This document shows, piece by piece, positions 43,482 to 53,992 of a stretch of 64,000 nucleotides of DNA. This DNA is from Winogradskyella endarachnes. Lineage in GTDB: Bacteria > Bacteroidota > Bacteroidia > Flavobacteriales > Flavobacteriaceae. The position numbers and the translations under genes were made by a program. The stretch is taken from contig NZ_WOWS01000002.1 of NCBI RefSeq assembly GCF_009741275.1, positions 248,001 to 312,000 of the forward strand, given 5' to 3'. How positions within the stretch are numbered: the stretch's first letter is position 1; the number at the start of each line of letters is the position of its first letter. The notes under the pieces are model-generated. The model searched no databases and had not been told where the DNA came from. It saw nothing but the letters and a program-made list of their open reading frames with translations.

Positions 43482-45011
43482 TTAGTGCTTAAAATGACGT
43501 GTTCCTGTCATTACCATAGCTACATCATTATCATTACAATAATCTATGCTTAATTGGTCTTTTATAGAACCACCTGGTTGAATTACAGCTGTAATACCAG
43601 CTTTGTTAGCAATTTCTACACAGTCTGGAAAAGGGAAAAAAGCATCACTTGCCATCACAGAACCGTTTAAATCAAATTTAAAAGATTTTGCTTTGTGTAT
43701 GGCTTGGTTAAGGGCATCAACTCTACTAGTTTGCCCAGTTCCACTAGCACACAATTGTTTATCTTTTACAAGTACAATTGTATTAGACTTGGTGTGTTTG
43801 CTTATTTTTGATGCAAATATTAAATCGTCTAACTCTTCTGTAGTTGCTGTTTTGTTTGTTACATGTTTTAAACCTTCTAGCGTATCAGTAACGTTATTTC
43901 TATCTTGAACTAAAACACCATTTAAACAACTTCTTACATTTGTTTTTGGCATTTCAATATCCTTTAAAATTAGAAGAATTCTATTTTTCTTTCCTTTTAA
44001 AATTTCTAACGCTTCAGGTGAAAACGAAGGTGCAATAACCACTTCGCAAAATAACTTATGTATTTCTTCTGCAGTTGCTTTGTCAATTTCAGAATTACTA
44101 ATTAAAACACCACCAAAGGCAGAAACTGGGTCGCCAGCTAAAGCATCTACATAAGCTTGGTGTAAAGTTTCGCGTTGTGCTAAACCACAAGCGTTATTAT
44201 GTTTTAAAATCGCAAAGGTTGGTGCGTCATTTTTAAATTCTAACATTAAATTTACGGCAGCATCAACATCTAAAAGGTTATTGTAGCTTAATTCTTTACC
44301 ATGAAGTTTTGTGAATATTTCATCAAAATCACCATAAAAGAAACCTTTTTGATGCGGGTTTTCACCGTAACGTAAAACTTTACCTTTATTTTCTGAAAGT
44401 TTTAAAGACGCTATGTCATTGTTTTTGTTGAAATAATTAAAAATAGCAGAATCGTAATGAGATGATACGTTAAATGCTTTTGCAGCATATTGTTTTCTAT
44501 CGTCTTCTGAAGTTTCTCCGTTTTTAGACTCTAATAATTCTAAAAATTCTGCATAATCATCTACAGAAGATACACATGTAACATCTGCGTAATTTTTAGC
44601 TGCAGCTCTAATTAAAGAGATGCCTCCAATATCAATTTTTTCAATTATATCTTGATTGCTTGCACCAGAAGCAACTGTTTTTTCAAAAGGATATAAATCT
44701 ACAATTACGACATCGATTTGTGGAATATCAAATTCTTTTAATTCAGCAACATCACCGTCGTGATTTTGACGATTTAAAATGCCTCCAAAAACTTTTGGGT
44801 GTAATGTTTTTACACGACCACCAAGAATTGATGGGTAAGATGTTACGTCTTCTACTGGTACAACGTCAATACCTAAATCTTTAATAAATTTTTCTGTACC
44901 TCCTGTAGAATAAATGGTAACGTTTAAGTCGTTTAATTTTTTAACGATTGGTGCTAATCCATCTTTACTAAATACCGAAATTAGTGCAGATGAAATTGTT
45001 TTATTGCTCAT
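43482..45011 (-). CDS. purH: Bifunctional AICAR transformylase/IMP cyclohydrolase
   Basis: 509 residues. The N-terminal MGS-like IMP cyclohydrolase domain has S-V-F-S-K-D-G-L, Y-S-T-G-G-T and G-G-R-V-K-T-L-H-P (about 66-74). The AICAR transformylase domain holds K-H-N-N-A-C-G (about 263-269) and a final G-T-R-H-F-K-H. It carries out the last two steps of IMP synthesis. Cytoplasmic. Monocistronic, with a terminator immediately after it. A TATTTTTG box lies 28 bp upstream. Confidence 0.96.
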   Translation of the reverse strand: MSNKTISSALISVFSKDGLAPIVKKLNDLNVTIYSTGGTEKFIKDLGIDVVPVEDVTSYPSILGGRVKTLHPKVFGGILNRQNHDGDVAELKEFDIPQIDVVIVDLYPFEKTVASGASNQDIIEKIDIGGISLIRAAAKNYADVTCVSSVDDYAEFLELLESKNGETSEDDRKQYAAKAFNVSSHYDSAIFNYFNKNNDIASLKLSENKGKVLRYGENPHQKGFFYGDFDEIFTKLHGKELSYNNLLDVDAAVNLMLEFKNDAPTFAILKHNNACGLAQRETLHQAYVDALAGDPVSAFGGVLISNSEIDKATAEEIHKLFCEVVIAPSFSPEALEILKGKKNRILLILKDIEMPKTNVRSCLNGVLVQDRNNVTDTLEGLKHVTNKTATTEELDDLIFASKISKHTKSNTIVLVKDKQLCASGTGQTSRVDALNQAIHKAKSFKFDLNGSVMASDAFFPFPDCVEIANKAGITAVIQPGGSIKDQLSIDYCNDNDVAMVMTGTRHFKH

Positions 45012-45214
45012 AATAGTGTGTTGTGTTTTTCAATGATGCAAAAATACGGATATTCAAAATGAAATGATTAGTGCTAAATTGAGTTTCTTTAAGTTTTTTG
45101 TAACAATAGATTGTTGAAAACGTCCTATCTTTAAAATGTTGAAATTTTGTCTATTTTTAGAATTGATAAAAAAGGTAGATGTCAAAGATTAAAACGCCAT
45201 AAAAACAACACTTC
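45012..45214. other. Intergenic gap purH / ABC permease
   Basis: Divergent, 203 bp, AT-rich. Apart from the -7 box for purH at 45039-45046, only weak TATTTTTA-like motifs on the plus strand were seen; no hairpin or ORF. Confidence 0.4.
45039..45046 (-). promoter_or_regulatory. TATTTTTG -7 element before purH
   Basis: Fits TAnnTTTG on the minus strand; short leader of about 20 nt. No purine riboswitch-like structure was seen in the gap. Confidence 0.45.
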
Positions 45215-46468
45215 ATGCTCGTTTATTTACGTTTATTAAAAGAGAGTTTTTCGTTTGCAATTAATGCGCTTAGAAACAATAAACTCAGAACATTTTTGTC
45301 ACTTTTAGGTGTAACTGTTGGTATCTTTTCTATAATTGCGGTTTTGGCAGCAGTAGATTCTTTAGACAAAACTATAACCTCTCAATTAAGTTCTTTAGAT
45401 AGTAATACTATGTATGTAGTTAATGTGTCTTTTGGGCCATCTGATGTACCAAGATGGCAGCGCGAAAGTTTTGATCCTATTACTTATAATGAATATAAAA
45501 GTTTAAAATCATCCCTGTCTGAAGCAAAGCATGTGGCTTTTCAGTTAGGTGTAAAACCTGAAAATATAAGGTACGAGTCTGAATTGGTAAGTGGTGTAAA
45601 TACTGTTGTGGTTTCTAATGAGTTTACAGATATACAAGTTTTAGAATTTGAAAAGGGGAGATTCTATAACGAATCTGAATCTAATTCAGGAAAAGCTGTT
45701 GTGGTTATAGGAACAGAAATTGCTAAATCTTTATTTGGTGAGTTAGAACCTATTGGTAAAAAAGTGCGTTTGTATGGCCAAAAATTTACGGTAATAGGTG
45801 TAGTAAAAAAACAAGGGTCTGGTTTATTAGGTCCAAGTAATGATGTATCTATTTTTCTACCTGCCAATTTTGTAAGAAATAAGTTTGGTGACAACAACCC
45901 TAATAATATGCATATTGTAATAATTAAACCAGAAGCAGGTGCTGATATTGAGGGCTTAAAGGCAGAAATAATTCAAATTCTTAGAAATAAACGTGGTTTA
46001 AAAGCAGATGAGATTGATACGTTTTTTGTAAATATCATTGCCGGACTACAAAATGCTATTGATGAAATGTTAGGTGTGTTAAATTTAATAGGTTGGGTAA
46101 TTAGTGGCTTCTCTTTGTTAGTTGGTGGCTTTGGTATTGCTAATATTATGTTTGTAAGTGTAAAAGAACGAACAAACCTCATTGGTATTCAGAAATCACT
46201 TGGTGCTAAGAACAAATTTATCTTGTTTCAATTTTTATTTGAAGCCGTAATACTTGCTATCGTTGGTGGTGTTGTAGGTCTGTTTTTAGTTTGGATTGGT
46301 ACTCTTATAGGAAGTAATCTTGCCGAAGATTTTGAGTTTGTACTATCACCACAAAATATGTTATTAGGTTTCTTTATTTCCTCTATAATTGGATTAATTT
46401 CAGGTGTTATTCCAGCATTAAGAGCATCTCGTTTAGACCCTGTTGAAGCAATAAGAACAGGAATGTAA
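45215..46468 (+). CDS. ABC transporter permease (MacB/FtsX type)
   Basis: 417 residues. One N-terminal helix (about 30-48), a large periplasmic MacB-like domain (about 50-275), then three C-terminal FtsX helices. The L-R-T-F-L-S-L-L-G-V-T-V-G-I and L-G-A-K-N-K-F-I-L and D-P-V-E-A-I-R motifs are those of MacB-type permeases that work with an ATPase for efflux or lipoprotein handling. No ATPase gene is adjacent. Substrate unknown. Confidence 0.9.
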   Translation: MLVYLRLLKESFSFAINALRNNKLRTFLSLLGVTVGIFSIIAVLAAVDSLDKTITSQLSSLDSNTMYVVNVSFGPSDVPRWQRESFDPITYNEYKSLKSSLSEAKHVAFQLGVKPENIRYESELVSGVNTVVVSNEFTDIQVLEFEKGRFYNESESNSGKAVVVIGTEIAKSLFGELEPIGKKVRLYGQKFTVIGVVKKQGSGLLGPSNDVSIFLPANFVRNKFGDNNPNNMHIVIIKPEAGADIEGLKAEIIQILRNKRGLKADEIDTFFVNIIAGLQNAIDEMLGVLNLIGWVISGFSLLVGGFGIANIMFVSVKERTNLIGIQKSLGAKNKFILFQFLFEAVILAIVGGVVGLFLVWIGTLIGSNLAEDFEFVLSPQNMLLGFFISSIIGLISGVIPALRASRLDPVEAIRTGM

Positions 46469-46583
46469 GTGAGGAAGTTAAAACTGCCCTAGAAACTACG
46501 GTACCTTAAAGTTTGTGAGTTGCAGAATTTCGGGTTTTCTAATATAAATTGAGTTTCAGAATGCTAATAAACTCGTTTACGTT

Positions 46584-47042
46584 TTACACTAACATCTTAG
46601 CAACTTCTTTACAAACAAATTCTAAAAAACGTTCGTCGTCTTCTGTAAATGGGTCTGGTGTATTAGAGTCAATATCTATTTGACCAATGTTTTCACCATT
46701 TACAAAAATTGGAATTACAATTTCAGCTTTAACCGTAATACTACACGCAATATAATTATCTTGTGCGGTAACATCTGGTACCACAAAATTTTCGTTACTA
46801 ACGGCAACTTGTCCGCAAATACCTTTTCCAAACGGAATAATGGTGTGGTCTGTTGGTTCACCAACATAAGGGCCAAGTTTTAATTCGTTTTTATCACCAT
46901 TTTTAAAGTAAAATCCAACCCAATTGTAATAGTCTACGTTAGCATCTAAGAGTTTGCATATTTTTAATAACCTATCGTCAACACTAAGGTTAGCTTGTGT
47001 TACTATTTGTGTAATTTCGGAATTTAAATTTTGTAAATTCAT
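46584..47042 (-). CDS. GAF domain protein, free methionine-(R)-sulfoxide reductase type
   Basis: 152 residues, a single GAF domain. Y-N-W-V-G-F-Y-F (about 38-45), G-K-G-I-C-G-Q (about 91-97), Y-I-A-C-S and I-P-I-F-V-N-G-E-N-I-G match the fRMsr/YebR group. The G-I-C-G and I-A-C cysteines correspond to those in E. coli fRMsr; a third cysteine, expected shortly before I-P-F-G, is missing (D-H-T-I-I-P-F-G). It may reduce free methionine-R-sulfoxide in the cytosol. Divergent from xrtF. Confidence 0.82.
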   Translation of the reverse strand: MNLQNLNSEITQIVTQANLSVDDRLLKICKLLDANVDYYNWVGFYFKNGDKNELKLGPYVGEPTDHTIIPFGKGICGQVAVSNENFVVPDVTAQDNYIACSITVKAEIVIPIFVNGENIGQIDIDSNTPDPFTEDDERFLEFVCKEVAKMLV

Positions 47043-47136
47043 AGGTGTAAAAAACTTTCGGTAAAAGTATTTAAAATCCGCTATTTTAAATAACTGTTTT
47101 TTATAAATTTAACATCAAACAAATAAAATTGTTTAA

Positions 47137-47688
47137 TTGAAATCACTTTTAATAAAATACAAGTCCGTAATTTGGTTTATTATCACCTTTTTGGCAGTTT
47201 ACGGTGTTTTAACTATAGGTTATAATTTGTTTTTAAGTTTATCGGATGGTTCTAAATTTTATCCAGATTATTTTACACATTTGGTTGCACAACAAACAGA
47301 AGTCTTGATAAATAGTGTAGGTTATGAGGCAAGTGTTTTACCACACCTTAATGAGCCTTCCATGAAAATTATTATTAACGGAAAGTATGTTGCTCGAGTT
47401 ATCGAAGGTTGTAATGCCATTAGTATTATTATACTGTTTCTGTCATTTATTGTTGCTTTTGCTGGTAAACTAAAAACCACAATTTTATACGGACTTGCAG
47501 GTAGTATTATCATTTACGCCTTTAATTTAATTAGAATTGTAATTTTATCCGTAGGCCTTTATAATTATCCATGGCGAAAAGATATTTTGCATAATGTTAT
47601 TTTTCCTATGTTAATTTATGGAACCGTATTTTTACTTTGGATGATTTGGGTGAATCGTTTTTCTAAAATTAAAAAGAGAGATGCATAA
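47137..47688 (+). CDS. xrtF: Exosortase F
   Basis: 183 residues, membrane cysteine protease/transpeptidase-like enzyme of the exosortase family with about four or five helices. The catalytic residues stand out: C92 in V-I-E-G-C-N-A, R133 in N-L-I-R-I and H152 in I-L-H-N-V. The start is a TTG at 47137. Exosortases process substrates with a C-terminal sorting tail; its targets should carry a PEP-CTERM-like or related signal, none of which is evident in this window. It overlaps its partner gene by 8 bp. Confidence 0.92.
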   Translation: MKSLLIKYKSVIWFIITFLAVYGVLTIGYNLFLSLSDGSKFYPDYFTHLVAQQTEVLINSVGYEASVLPHLNEPSMKIIINGKYVARVIEGCNAISIIILFLSFIVAFAGKLKTTILYGLAGSIIIYAFNLIRIVILSVGLYNYPWRKDILHNVIFPMLIYGTVFLLWMIWVNRFSKIKKRDA

Positions 47689-48109
47689 AATTGTAACTTA
47701 TATAATAGTTGGGATTCTTTTGCTATGCTTGGTGTTAATTAGGGCTTTTGAAAACGTTTTGTTTTACGATCCGTATTTAACATTTTTTGAGAACGATTAT
47801 TTGTACATAGACAGTCCAAGAAGAGAGGTTGCTAAACTGGTTTTATACACTACATTAAGATTTGTCTTAAATACACTAGTATCATTGGGTGTATTATATG
47901 CCATATTTAAAGATAAAAGTATAGTGAAGTTTTCAGTAGTTATTTATACTATTGGGTATGTGTTGTTATTACTACCTTTTTTATATTTTGTAATTAACCC
48001 TAAACAAGAAGACTACTATTTGTTTTTTAATGTTAGACGATTTTTAATACAGCCTATCGGGTTAATATTATTATTACCAGCCTTCTATTATTATAAATTA
48101 AATCGTTAA
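47681..48109 (+). CDS. Exosortase F-associated membrane protein
   Basis: 142 residues, about four transmembrane helices, with an S-P-R-R-E-V-A motif in the first loop and N-P-K-Q-E-D-Y-Y-L-F-F-N-V-R-R in the last. It matches the protein that follows xrtF in Flavobacteriia and is named only for this association. The 8-bp overlap with xrtF shows tight co-translation. Role in sorting is inferred from linkage. Confidence 0.87.
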   Translation: MHKIVTYIIVGILLLCLVLIRAFENVLFYDPYLTFFENDYLYIDSPRREVAKLVLYTTLRFVLNTLVSLGVLYAIFKDKSIVKFSVVIYTIGYVLLLLPFLYFVINPKQEDYYLFFNVRRFLIQPIGLILLLPAFYYYKLNR

Positions 48110-48148
48110 TAGTTTAATAATACATAAATCAACTTTTTAAGAATTTTG

Positions 48149-48156
48149 TAACTTTG
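48149..48156 (+). promoter_or_regulatory. TAACTTTG -7 element before the HYC_CC_PP gene
   Basis: Fits TAnnTTTG and ends 1 base before the ATG at 48158. If used, the mRNA would be leaderless or translation would begin slightly downstream (GTG at 48161). No clear -33 box. Confidence 0.4.
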
Positions 48157-48157
48157 C

Positions 48158-48574
48158 ATGGTGAAATATTCAAACACACATAAAGTATTCGCGTTTGCCC
48201 TATCGTTTTTGATATTAATTTCTTCGTTATCATTAAGCATAGAAAAGCATTTTTGTGGAGATACTTTAGTAGATGTTTCTATTTTTACTGAAGCAGATAC
48301 TTGTTGTGGTGGTGATGCTAAAGCTTCAGAAGTTAGCATAGTTAAAAAAAGTTGTTGCAAAAATGAAGTTGACGTTATAGATGGTTTATCTGTAATTACA
48401 ATAAATTCATTTGAAGACTTAGATATTACGCAGCAGCATATTTTATTTGCTTTTAGTTTTTCTTATTTAAGTCTTTTTGAAGATATACCAAAAGCTATTA
48501 TTCCTCATAAGGAGTATTCACCTCCCAAACTCATTAAAGACATACATGTTTTAGATGAGACTTTCCTTATTTGA
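48158..48574 (+). CDS. HYC_CC_PP family protein
   Basis: 138 residues. Leader helix (about 9-27), then the features that name the family: H-F-C (K-H-F-C-G-D), cysteine pairs D-T-C-C-G-G and K-S-C-C-K-N, and P-P in Y-S-P-P-K-L near the C-terminus. The Cys/His spacing suggests metal binding outside the cytoplasm. It lies before a TonB receptor and an HMA-domain protein, a set I associate with copper or a similar soft metal. Confidence 0.85.
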   Translation: MVKYSNTHKVFAFALSFLILISSLSLSIEKHFCGDTLVDVSIFTEADTCCGGDAKASEVSIVKKSCCKNEVDVIDGLSVITINSFEDLDITQQHILFAFSFSYLSLFEDIPKAIIPHKEYSPPKLIKDIHVLDETFLI

Positions 48575-48601
48575 TTATAGATTATAACCCTTAGAAAAAG
48601 G

Positions 48602-48619
48602 ATGCACAAGAATTTGTGC
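48602..48619 (+). other. Small hairpin TGCACAA-GAAT-TTGTGCA
   Basis: A 7-bp inverted repeat in the 72-bp gap between the HYC_CC_PP and TonB receptor genes. No T-run follows, so it is not a plain terminator. It could be a regulator site or an mRNA processing/attenuation hairpin; its role is unknown. Confidence 0.35.
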
Positions 48620-48646
48620 AATTAGTTATACCTATAATTCAAGTAA

Positions 48647-50884
48647 ATGAAAAAATATATAATACTAAATTTTATGTTTTTGTCGCTCATTGCAACTGCG
48701 CAAGAACAATTAAAGGGCATAGTTTTAGAGTCTAGTACAGGACAAAGTATGCCATTACCAGGCGCTAATGTGTATTGGTCAGGGTCATCTATTGGTACAA
48801 TTTCTCAAGACGATGGCACATTTCTATTGCCTTATAAATTCTCTTACAATCAATTAGTTATAAGTTATGTTGGTTTTAAAACAGATACTATAACTGTAAA
48901 TGAGAATACATACATTAAACATGTAATGCAAACGAGTGATGAGTTAGATGCTGTAGAGATAAAATCTCGGAACCAAGCCACCAGAAAATCTTATATGCAA
49001 GCGGCCAATACGTTTACGGTAACTAGTGCAGAGTTGCTAAAAGCAGCTTGTTGTAATTTGGCAGAAAGTTTTGAGACTAATCCGTCTATTGACGTTAATT
49101 TTACAGATGCTGTTTCTGGTACCAAACAGATTAAGATGCTAGGATTAAATTCGCCTTACATTTTAATTGCTACAGAGAATATACCAACAATAAGAGGAGC
49201 TTCTCAAGCGTATGGGCTCAGTTTTATACCTGGTACTTGGGTAGAAAGTATTCAAATTACTAAAGGTACAGGTAGTGTTGTTAATGGTTTTGAAAGTATT
49301 GCTGGCCAAATTAATGCAGAGCTTGTTAAGCCTTCTACAGACAATAAATTATTCGTAAACCTTTACGGCGCATCTAATGAACGCCTAGAATTGAATACAC
49401 ATTTTAATACCAAAGTATCAAATAAGTGGAGTACAGGTTTGTATGTACATGGCAATACGCATCAAGAAAAACATGATGTTAATGACGATGGATTTTTAGA
49501 TATGCCACTTTACAATCAGATTAACCTTATGAATCGCTGGCAATATACCAACTTAGAAAAAGGTTTGGTAAGTTTTATTAATCTTAGATATTTAAATGAC
49601 GAAAAGCAAGGTGGTCAAGTAGAGTTTAAACCAGATATAGACAGAGGTACAACAAATTTTTGGGGCAGTGAAATAGATACAGAACGTTTTGAAGTTTCAA
49701 CCAAATTTGGATACGTAAACCCAGAAATTCCATATCAAAGTATAGGCTTGCAAACGGCTTTTAGTCATCATAAACAAGATTCTTATTTTGGATTAAATGT
49801 GTATGACATTCAGCACAATAGTTTCTATTCTAATTTGGTGTATAACACCATTATATCAGATTCTCGTCACAAAGTAAAAACCGGATTAAGTTTTACGTAC
49901 GATCATTACGATGAGTTAGTAAATACTCAAAATTACGAGCGTACAGAAAACTCTGTTGGTGCCTTTTTTGAGTATGCATACGATAATTTAGATAAGTTAA
50001 CCATAACAGCTGGTTTGCGAGTAGACCAACATAATAGATTAGGCTTTTTTGTAACGCCTCGTTTCCATTTGCGTTATACACCTTGGGAGAAATCTGCTTT
50101 AAGATTTTCAATAGGAAGAGGAAAGCGTAGTGCTAATATTTTTGCAGAAAATCAAAATATGTTTTCTAGCTCTAGACAAATAAATATTTTAAATTCTGGC
50201 GGAAAAGTATATGGTTTAAATCCAGAAATTGCATGGAATTATGGCGTGAGTTACTTGCAAGGTTTTAATCTGTTTAATAGAAAAGCCGATGTAACTTTCG
50301 ATTTTTACCGAACCGATTTTCAGAATCAAGTTGTAGTAGATTGGGAAAACCCATATGAAGTAAATTTTTATAATTTAGAGGGTGATAGCTATGCTAATAG
50401 TTTTCAATTTGAATTTAATTATAATGCTTTTGAAGGCTTTGATTTAAGAACAGCATACAAGTATTATGATATTAAAACAGATTATAATTCTGGTATGCTT
50501 GAAAAACCATTAATACCAAAACATCGTTTGTTTGCCAATGCATCTTATGAAACTAATTTGAGTGATAAAGGTTCGCAATGGAAATTTGATGCAACCTACA
50601 ATTGGGTAAGTCAGCAGCGTTTTCCTAGTACAGAACTAAGTGCTGCGGAATATCAATTAGACGACGAAACACCAACGGTTGCGACCTTAAATTTGCAATT
50701 AACAAAAGTGTTTTCTCCTAAATTTGAAGTATATTTAGGAGGTGAGAACATTACTAATGTAAGACAAGATAATCCTGTTGTTAGTGCAGATAACCCGTTT
50801 GGTTCAAACTTTGATAGTAATTTTGTGTATGGACCAATATATGGAAGTATGTATTATGCTGGTTTAAGGTTTAGAATAAAGTAA
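48647..50884 (+). CDS. TonB-dependent receptor
   Basis: 745 residues. Signal peptide ending near I-A-T-A-Q, carboxypeptidase-like regulatory domain (about 22-100), plug (about 115-230, with the unusual A-A-C-C-N-L-A-E-S-F-E motif), then the 22-strand outer-membrane barrel ending in the aromatic C-terminal strand Y-Y-A-G-L-R-F-R. The A-C-C-N motif is typical of a group found beside HYC_CC_PP and HMA genes; a copper or other metal chelate is the most likely ligand, but this is inference. Confidence 0.9.
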   Translation: MKKYIILNFMFLSLIATAQEQLKGIVLESSTGQSMPLPGANVYWSGSSIGTISQDDGTFLLPYKFSYNQLVISYVGFKTDTITVNENTYIKHVMQTSDELDAVEIKSRNQATRKSYMQAANTFTVTSAELLKAACCNLAESFETNPSIDVNFTDAVSGTKQIKMLGLNSPYILIATENIPTIRGASQAYGLSFIPGTWVESIQITKGTGSVVNGFESIAGQINAELVKPSTDNKLFVNLYGASNERLELNTHFNTKVSNKWSTGLYVHGNTHQEKHDVNDDGFLDMPLYNQINLMNRWQYTNLEKGLVSFINLRYLNDEKQGGQVEFKPDIDRGTTNFWGSEIDTERFEVSTKFGYVNPEIPYQSIGLQTAFSHHKQDSYFGLNVYDIQHNSFYSNLVYNTIISDSRHKVKTGLSFTYDHYDELVNTQNYERTENSVGAFFEYAYDNLDKLTITAGLRVDQHNRLGFFVTPRFHLRYTPWEKSALRFSIGRGKRSANIFAENQNMFSSSRQINILNSGGKVYGLNPEIAWNYGVSYLQGFNLFNRKADVTFDFYRTDFQNQVVVDWENPYEVNFYNLEGDSYANSFQFEFNYNAFEGFDLRTAYKYYDIKTDYNSGMLEKPLIPKHRLFANASYETNLSDKGSQWKFDATYNWVSQQRFPSTELSAAEYQLDDETPTVATLNLQLTKVFSPKFEVYLGGENITNVRQDNPVVSADNPFGSNFDSNFVYGPIYGSMYYAGLRFRIK

Positions 50885-50960
50885 CTGGGATTTCTGCAAA
50901 GGCAGTAATCCAAAATAAAAAAATAAATAATTAGATTCTTGTTTACGCAGGAATAACAAA
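50885..50960 (-). repeat. ~75-bp two-hairpin repeat (copy 1, inverted)
   Basis: Read on the minus strand: TTATTCCTGCG...GAATCTAATT, an A/T spacer, ATTTTGGATTAC, then a GCCTTTGC hairpin. The same order is seen on the plus strand at 53908-53976. It fills the gap between the TonB receptor and HMA genes. Confidence 0.72.
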
Positions 50961-50971
50961 AATTAGAAAAA

Positions 50972-51340
50972 ATGAAAAAAATAATTGTAATAATGACTTT
51001 GTTGGTAACAACATTAACTTTTGCACAGAATAAAAATGCAAAAGCAACTATAGAAGTAGATGGTGTTTGTGGTATGTGTAAAGAACGAATTGAAAAAGCT
51101 GCCATTAGAACCAAAGGTGTAAAATCTGCGGTTTGGAGTATAGATACCCACGAGTTAAAACTCATTTTTGATGAACGTAAAACAGATTTAAAAACAATTT
51201 CTAAAAAAGTAGCATCTGTTGGCCATGATACAAAAGAAGTGAAAGCCACAGAAGAACAATACAATACGGTTCATCCTTGTTGCAGATATAGAGATGAAGA
51301 TGTTAAGGATGATCATAAGCCTAAAGCAGAAAAGCATTAA
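50972..51340 (+). CDS. Exported heavy-metal-associated (HMA) domain protein
   Basis: 122 residues. Signal peptide (about 1-19, ending T-F-A-Q), then an HMA domain with C33-G-M-C36 in D-G-V-C-G-M-C-K, and a C-terminal tail with H-P-C-C. It binds a soft metal such as Cu(I), in the periplasm. Sits after the TonB receptor, so receptor-imported or released metal may be handed to it. A terminator follows. Confidence 0.88.
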   Translation: MKKIIVIMTLLVTTLTFAQNKNAKATIEVDGVCGMCKERIEKAAIRTKGVKSAVWSIDTHELKLIFDERKTDLKTISKKVASVGHDTKEVKATEEQYNTVHPCCRYRDEDVKDDHKPKAEKH

Positions 51341-51377
51341 AATAAAGAAATAAAGGAATAACATTTTTTATTTAAAG

Positions 51378-51405
51378 AGTCTGAATGTCAATTCAGGCTT
51401 TTTTT
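51378..51405 (+). terminator. Terminator after the HMA gene
   Basis: 9-bp stem AGTCTGAAT/ATTCAGGCT (one G-T pair), 4-nt loop, then a run of seven T. Confidence 0.8.
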
Positions 51406-51406
51406 G

Positions 51407-51440
51407 TCATTCAGTGCGAAGTGAAGAATCTCTGGTAGTG
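51407..51440. repeat. Partial repeat GTCATTCAGTGCGAAGTGAAGAATCTC
   Basis: Similar in plan to the left part of the repeat at 12866-12950 (TCATTTCGA...GAAATCTC), but short and without a right arm. Confidence 0.45.
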
Positions 51441-51466
51441 GTTAGATTAAATTAACTTGATAACTA

Positions 51467-52129
51467 TTAATCTAGAGCCACATCAATCTCAGCAATTAAC
51501 ACATCGCAGCTTTCAATACCATGTTGCGTCGCCTTCTTCTTTTCATCAAAAGTGGTTAACAGCGCTCTAACTATGTTTTTCAATTTAATTTCATTTAAGA
51601 AAGGTGCTTTTCCTTCATATATTAAATCGTAATTGGCATGGTTTACAAGGTAATTGCCTAAATAATCCTTAATTAAACTGGTGTGTCTTACATAGTCATC
51701 AGACATTTCTTCGTAATTTGAATAATGCTGTTGTATTGCTGTTTTTAACTCAAAATCCTCTATTAGTTTTAAGTCGCCAGAGTTTATTAATGTCTTGTAG
51801 GTGATGTTTTTGGGACTAAAGTTTTCGTATTTAACAATGGCGAAAATATTATTCATTAACCCCATATCTTGGTTTTTCTCTGAATTTAAAACAGGAATAA
51901 TTTCTGAGCAAATCGCCAACTTTTTATCTATGGCTTCAATGTTTTTTTTTAACTGAATTTTGTCAGCTTCTACATCTCGTTTTAGATTAATGAGATACTG
52001 CTTCTTAAGCTTACTGTCTTTTACATTTTCAGCACACTTGTTCATGCTAAAAGCAATAGTGATACCAATGATAACTATTACGATTTCTCTTAAAGTGTAT
52101 TTCCAAGTTTCTTTTGTGGTTTTTGCCAT
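51467..52129 (-). CDS. DUF6090 family membrane protein
   Basis: 220 residues from the ATG at 52129 (an upstream ATG at 52141 in frame is also possible). One transmembrane helix (about 15-32: E-I-V-I-V-I-I-G-I-T-I-A-F), then a mostly helical soluble region with K-R-D-V-E-A-D. It matches what I recall of DUF6090, a common Bacteroidota family of unknown function. It is downstream of groEL but separated from it by a terminator. Confidence 0.8.
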   Translation of the reverse strand: MAKTTKETWKYTLREIVIVIIGITIAFSMNKCAENVKDSKLKKQYLINLKRDVEADKIQLKKNIEAIDKKLAICSEIIPVLNSEKNQDMGLMNNIFAIVKYENFSPKNITYKTLINSGDLKLIEDFELKTAIQQHYSNYEEMSDDYVRHTSLIKDYLGNYLVNHANYDLIYEGKAPFLNEIKLKNIVRALLTTFDEKKKATQHGIESCDVLIAEIDVALD

Positions 52130-52176
52130 AAACATTTGCAATTAGATGTTTAAAGCTAAGAAAATTTATTGAAAGC

Positions 52177-52206
52177 AAAAGCCTTTGATTTTCATCAAAG
52201 GCTTTT
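52177..52206 (-). terminator. Terminator after groEL
   Basis: Perfect 13-bp stem (52177-52189 with 52194-52206), 4-nt loop, A/T-rich ends. Confidence 0.9.
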
Positions 52207-52256
52207 AAAATTTATAACTGACCAAGGTCAATAATTTATCTATGGCGATTCGCCAT

Positions 52257-53900
<1,644 letters not shown>

Positions 53901-53907
53901 TTATCAT

Positions 53908-53976
53908 TCCTGCAAAGGCAGGAATCTAATTTATTTAAGTTTATATTTTGGATTACGCATCAAGTGCGAAATAACA
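53908..53976 (+). repeat. ~70-bp two-hairpin repeat (copy 2) between groES and groEL
   Basis: ATTCCTGCAAAGGCAGGAAT hairpin, then CTAATTTATTT..., ATTTTGGATTAC, and GCATCAAGTGCG. It shares its order of blocks with 50885-50960 in the opposite orientation. Confidence 0.75.
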
Positions 53977-53992
53977 TAATTTAGAATTGGGA

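Noticed and set aside
50854-51264. 136-codon minus-strand ORF
   Set aside because: Antisense to the HMA gene and crossing a repeat; the plus-strand gene has a signal peptide and CxxC motif.
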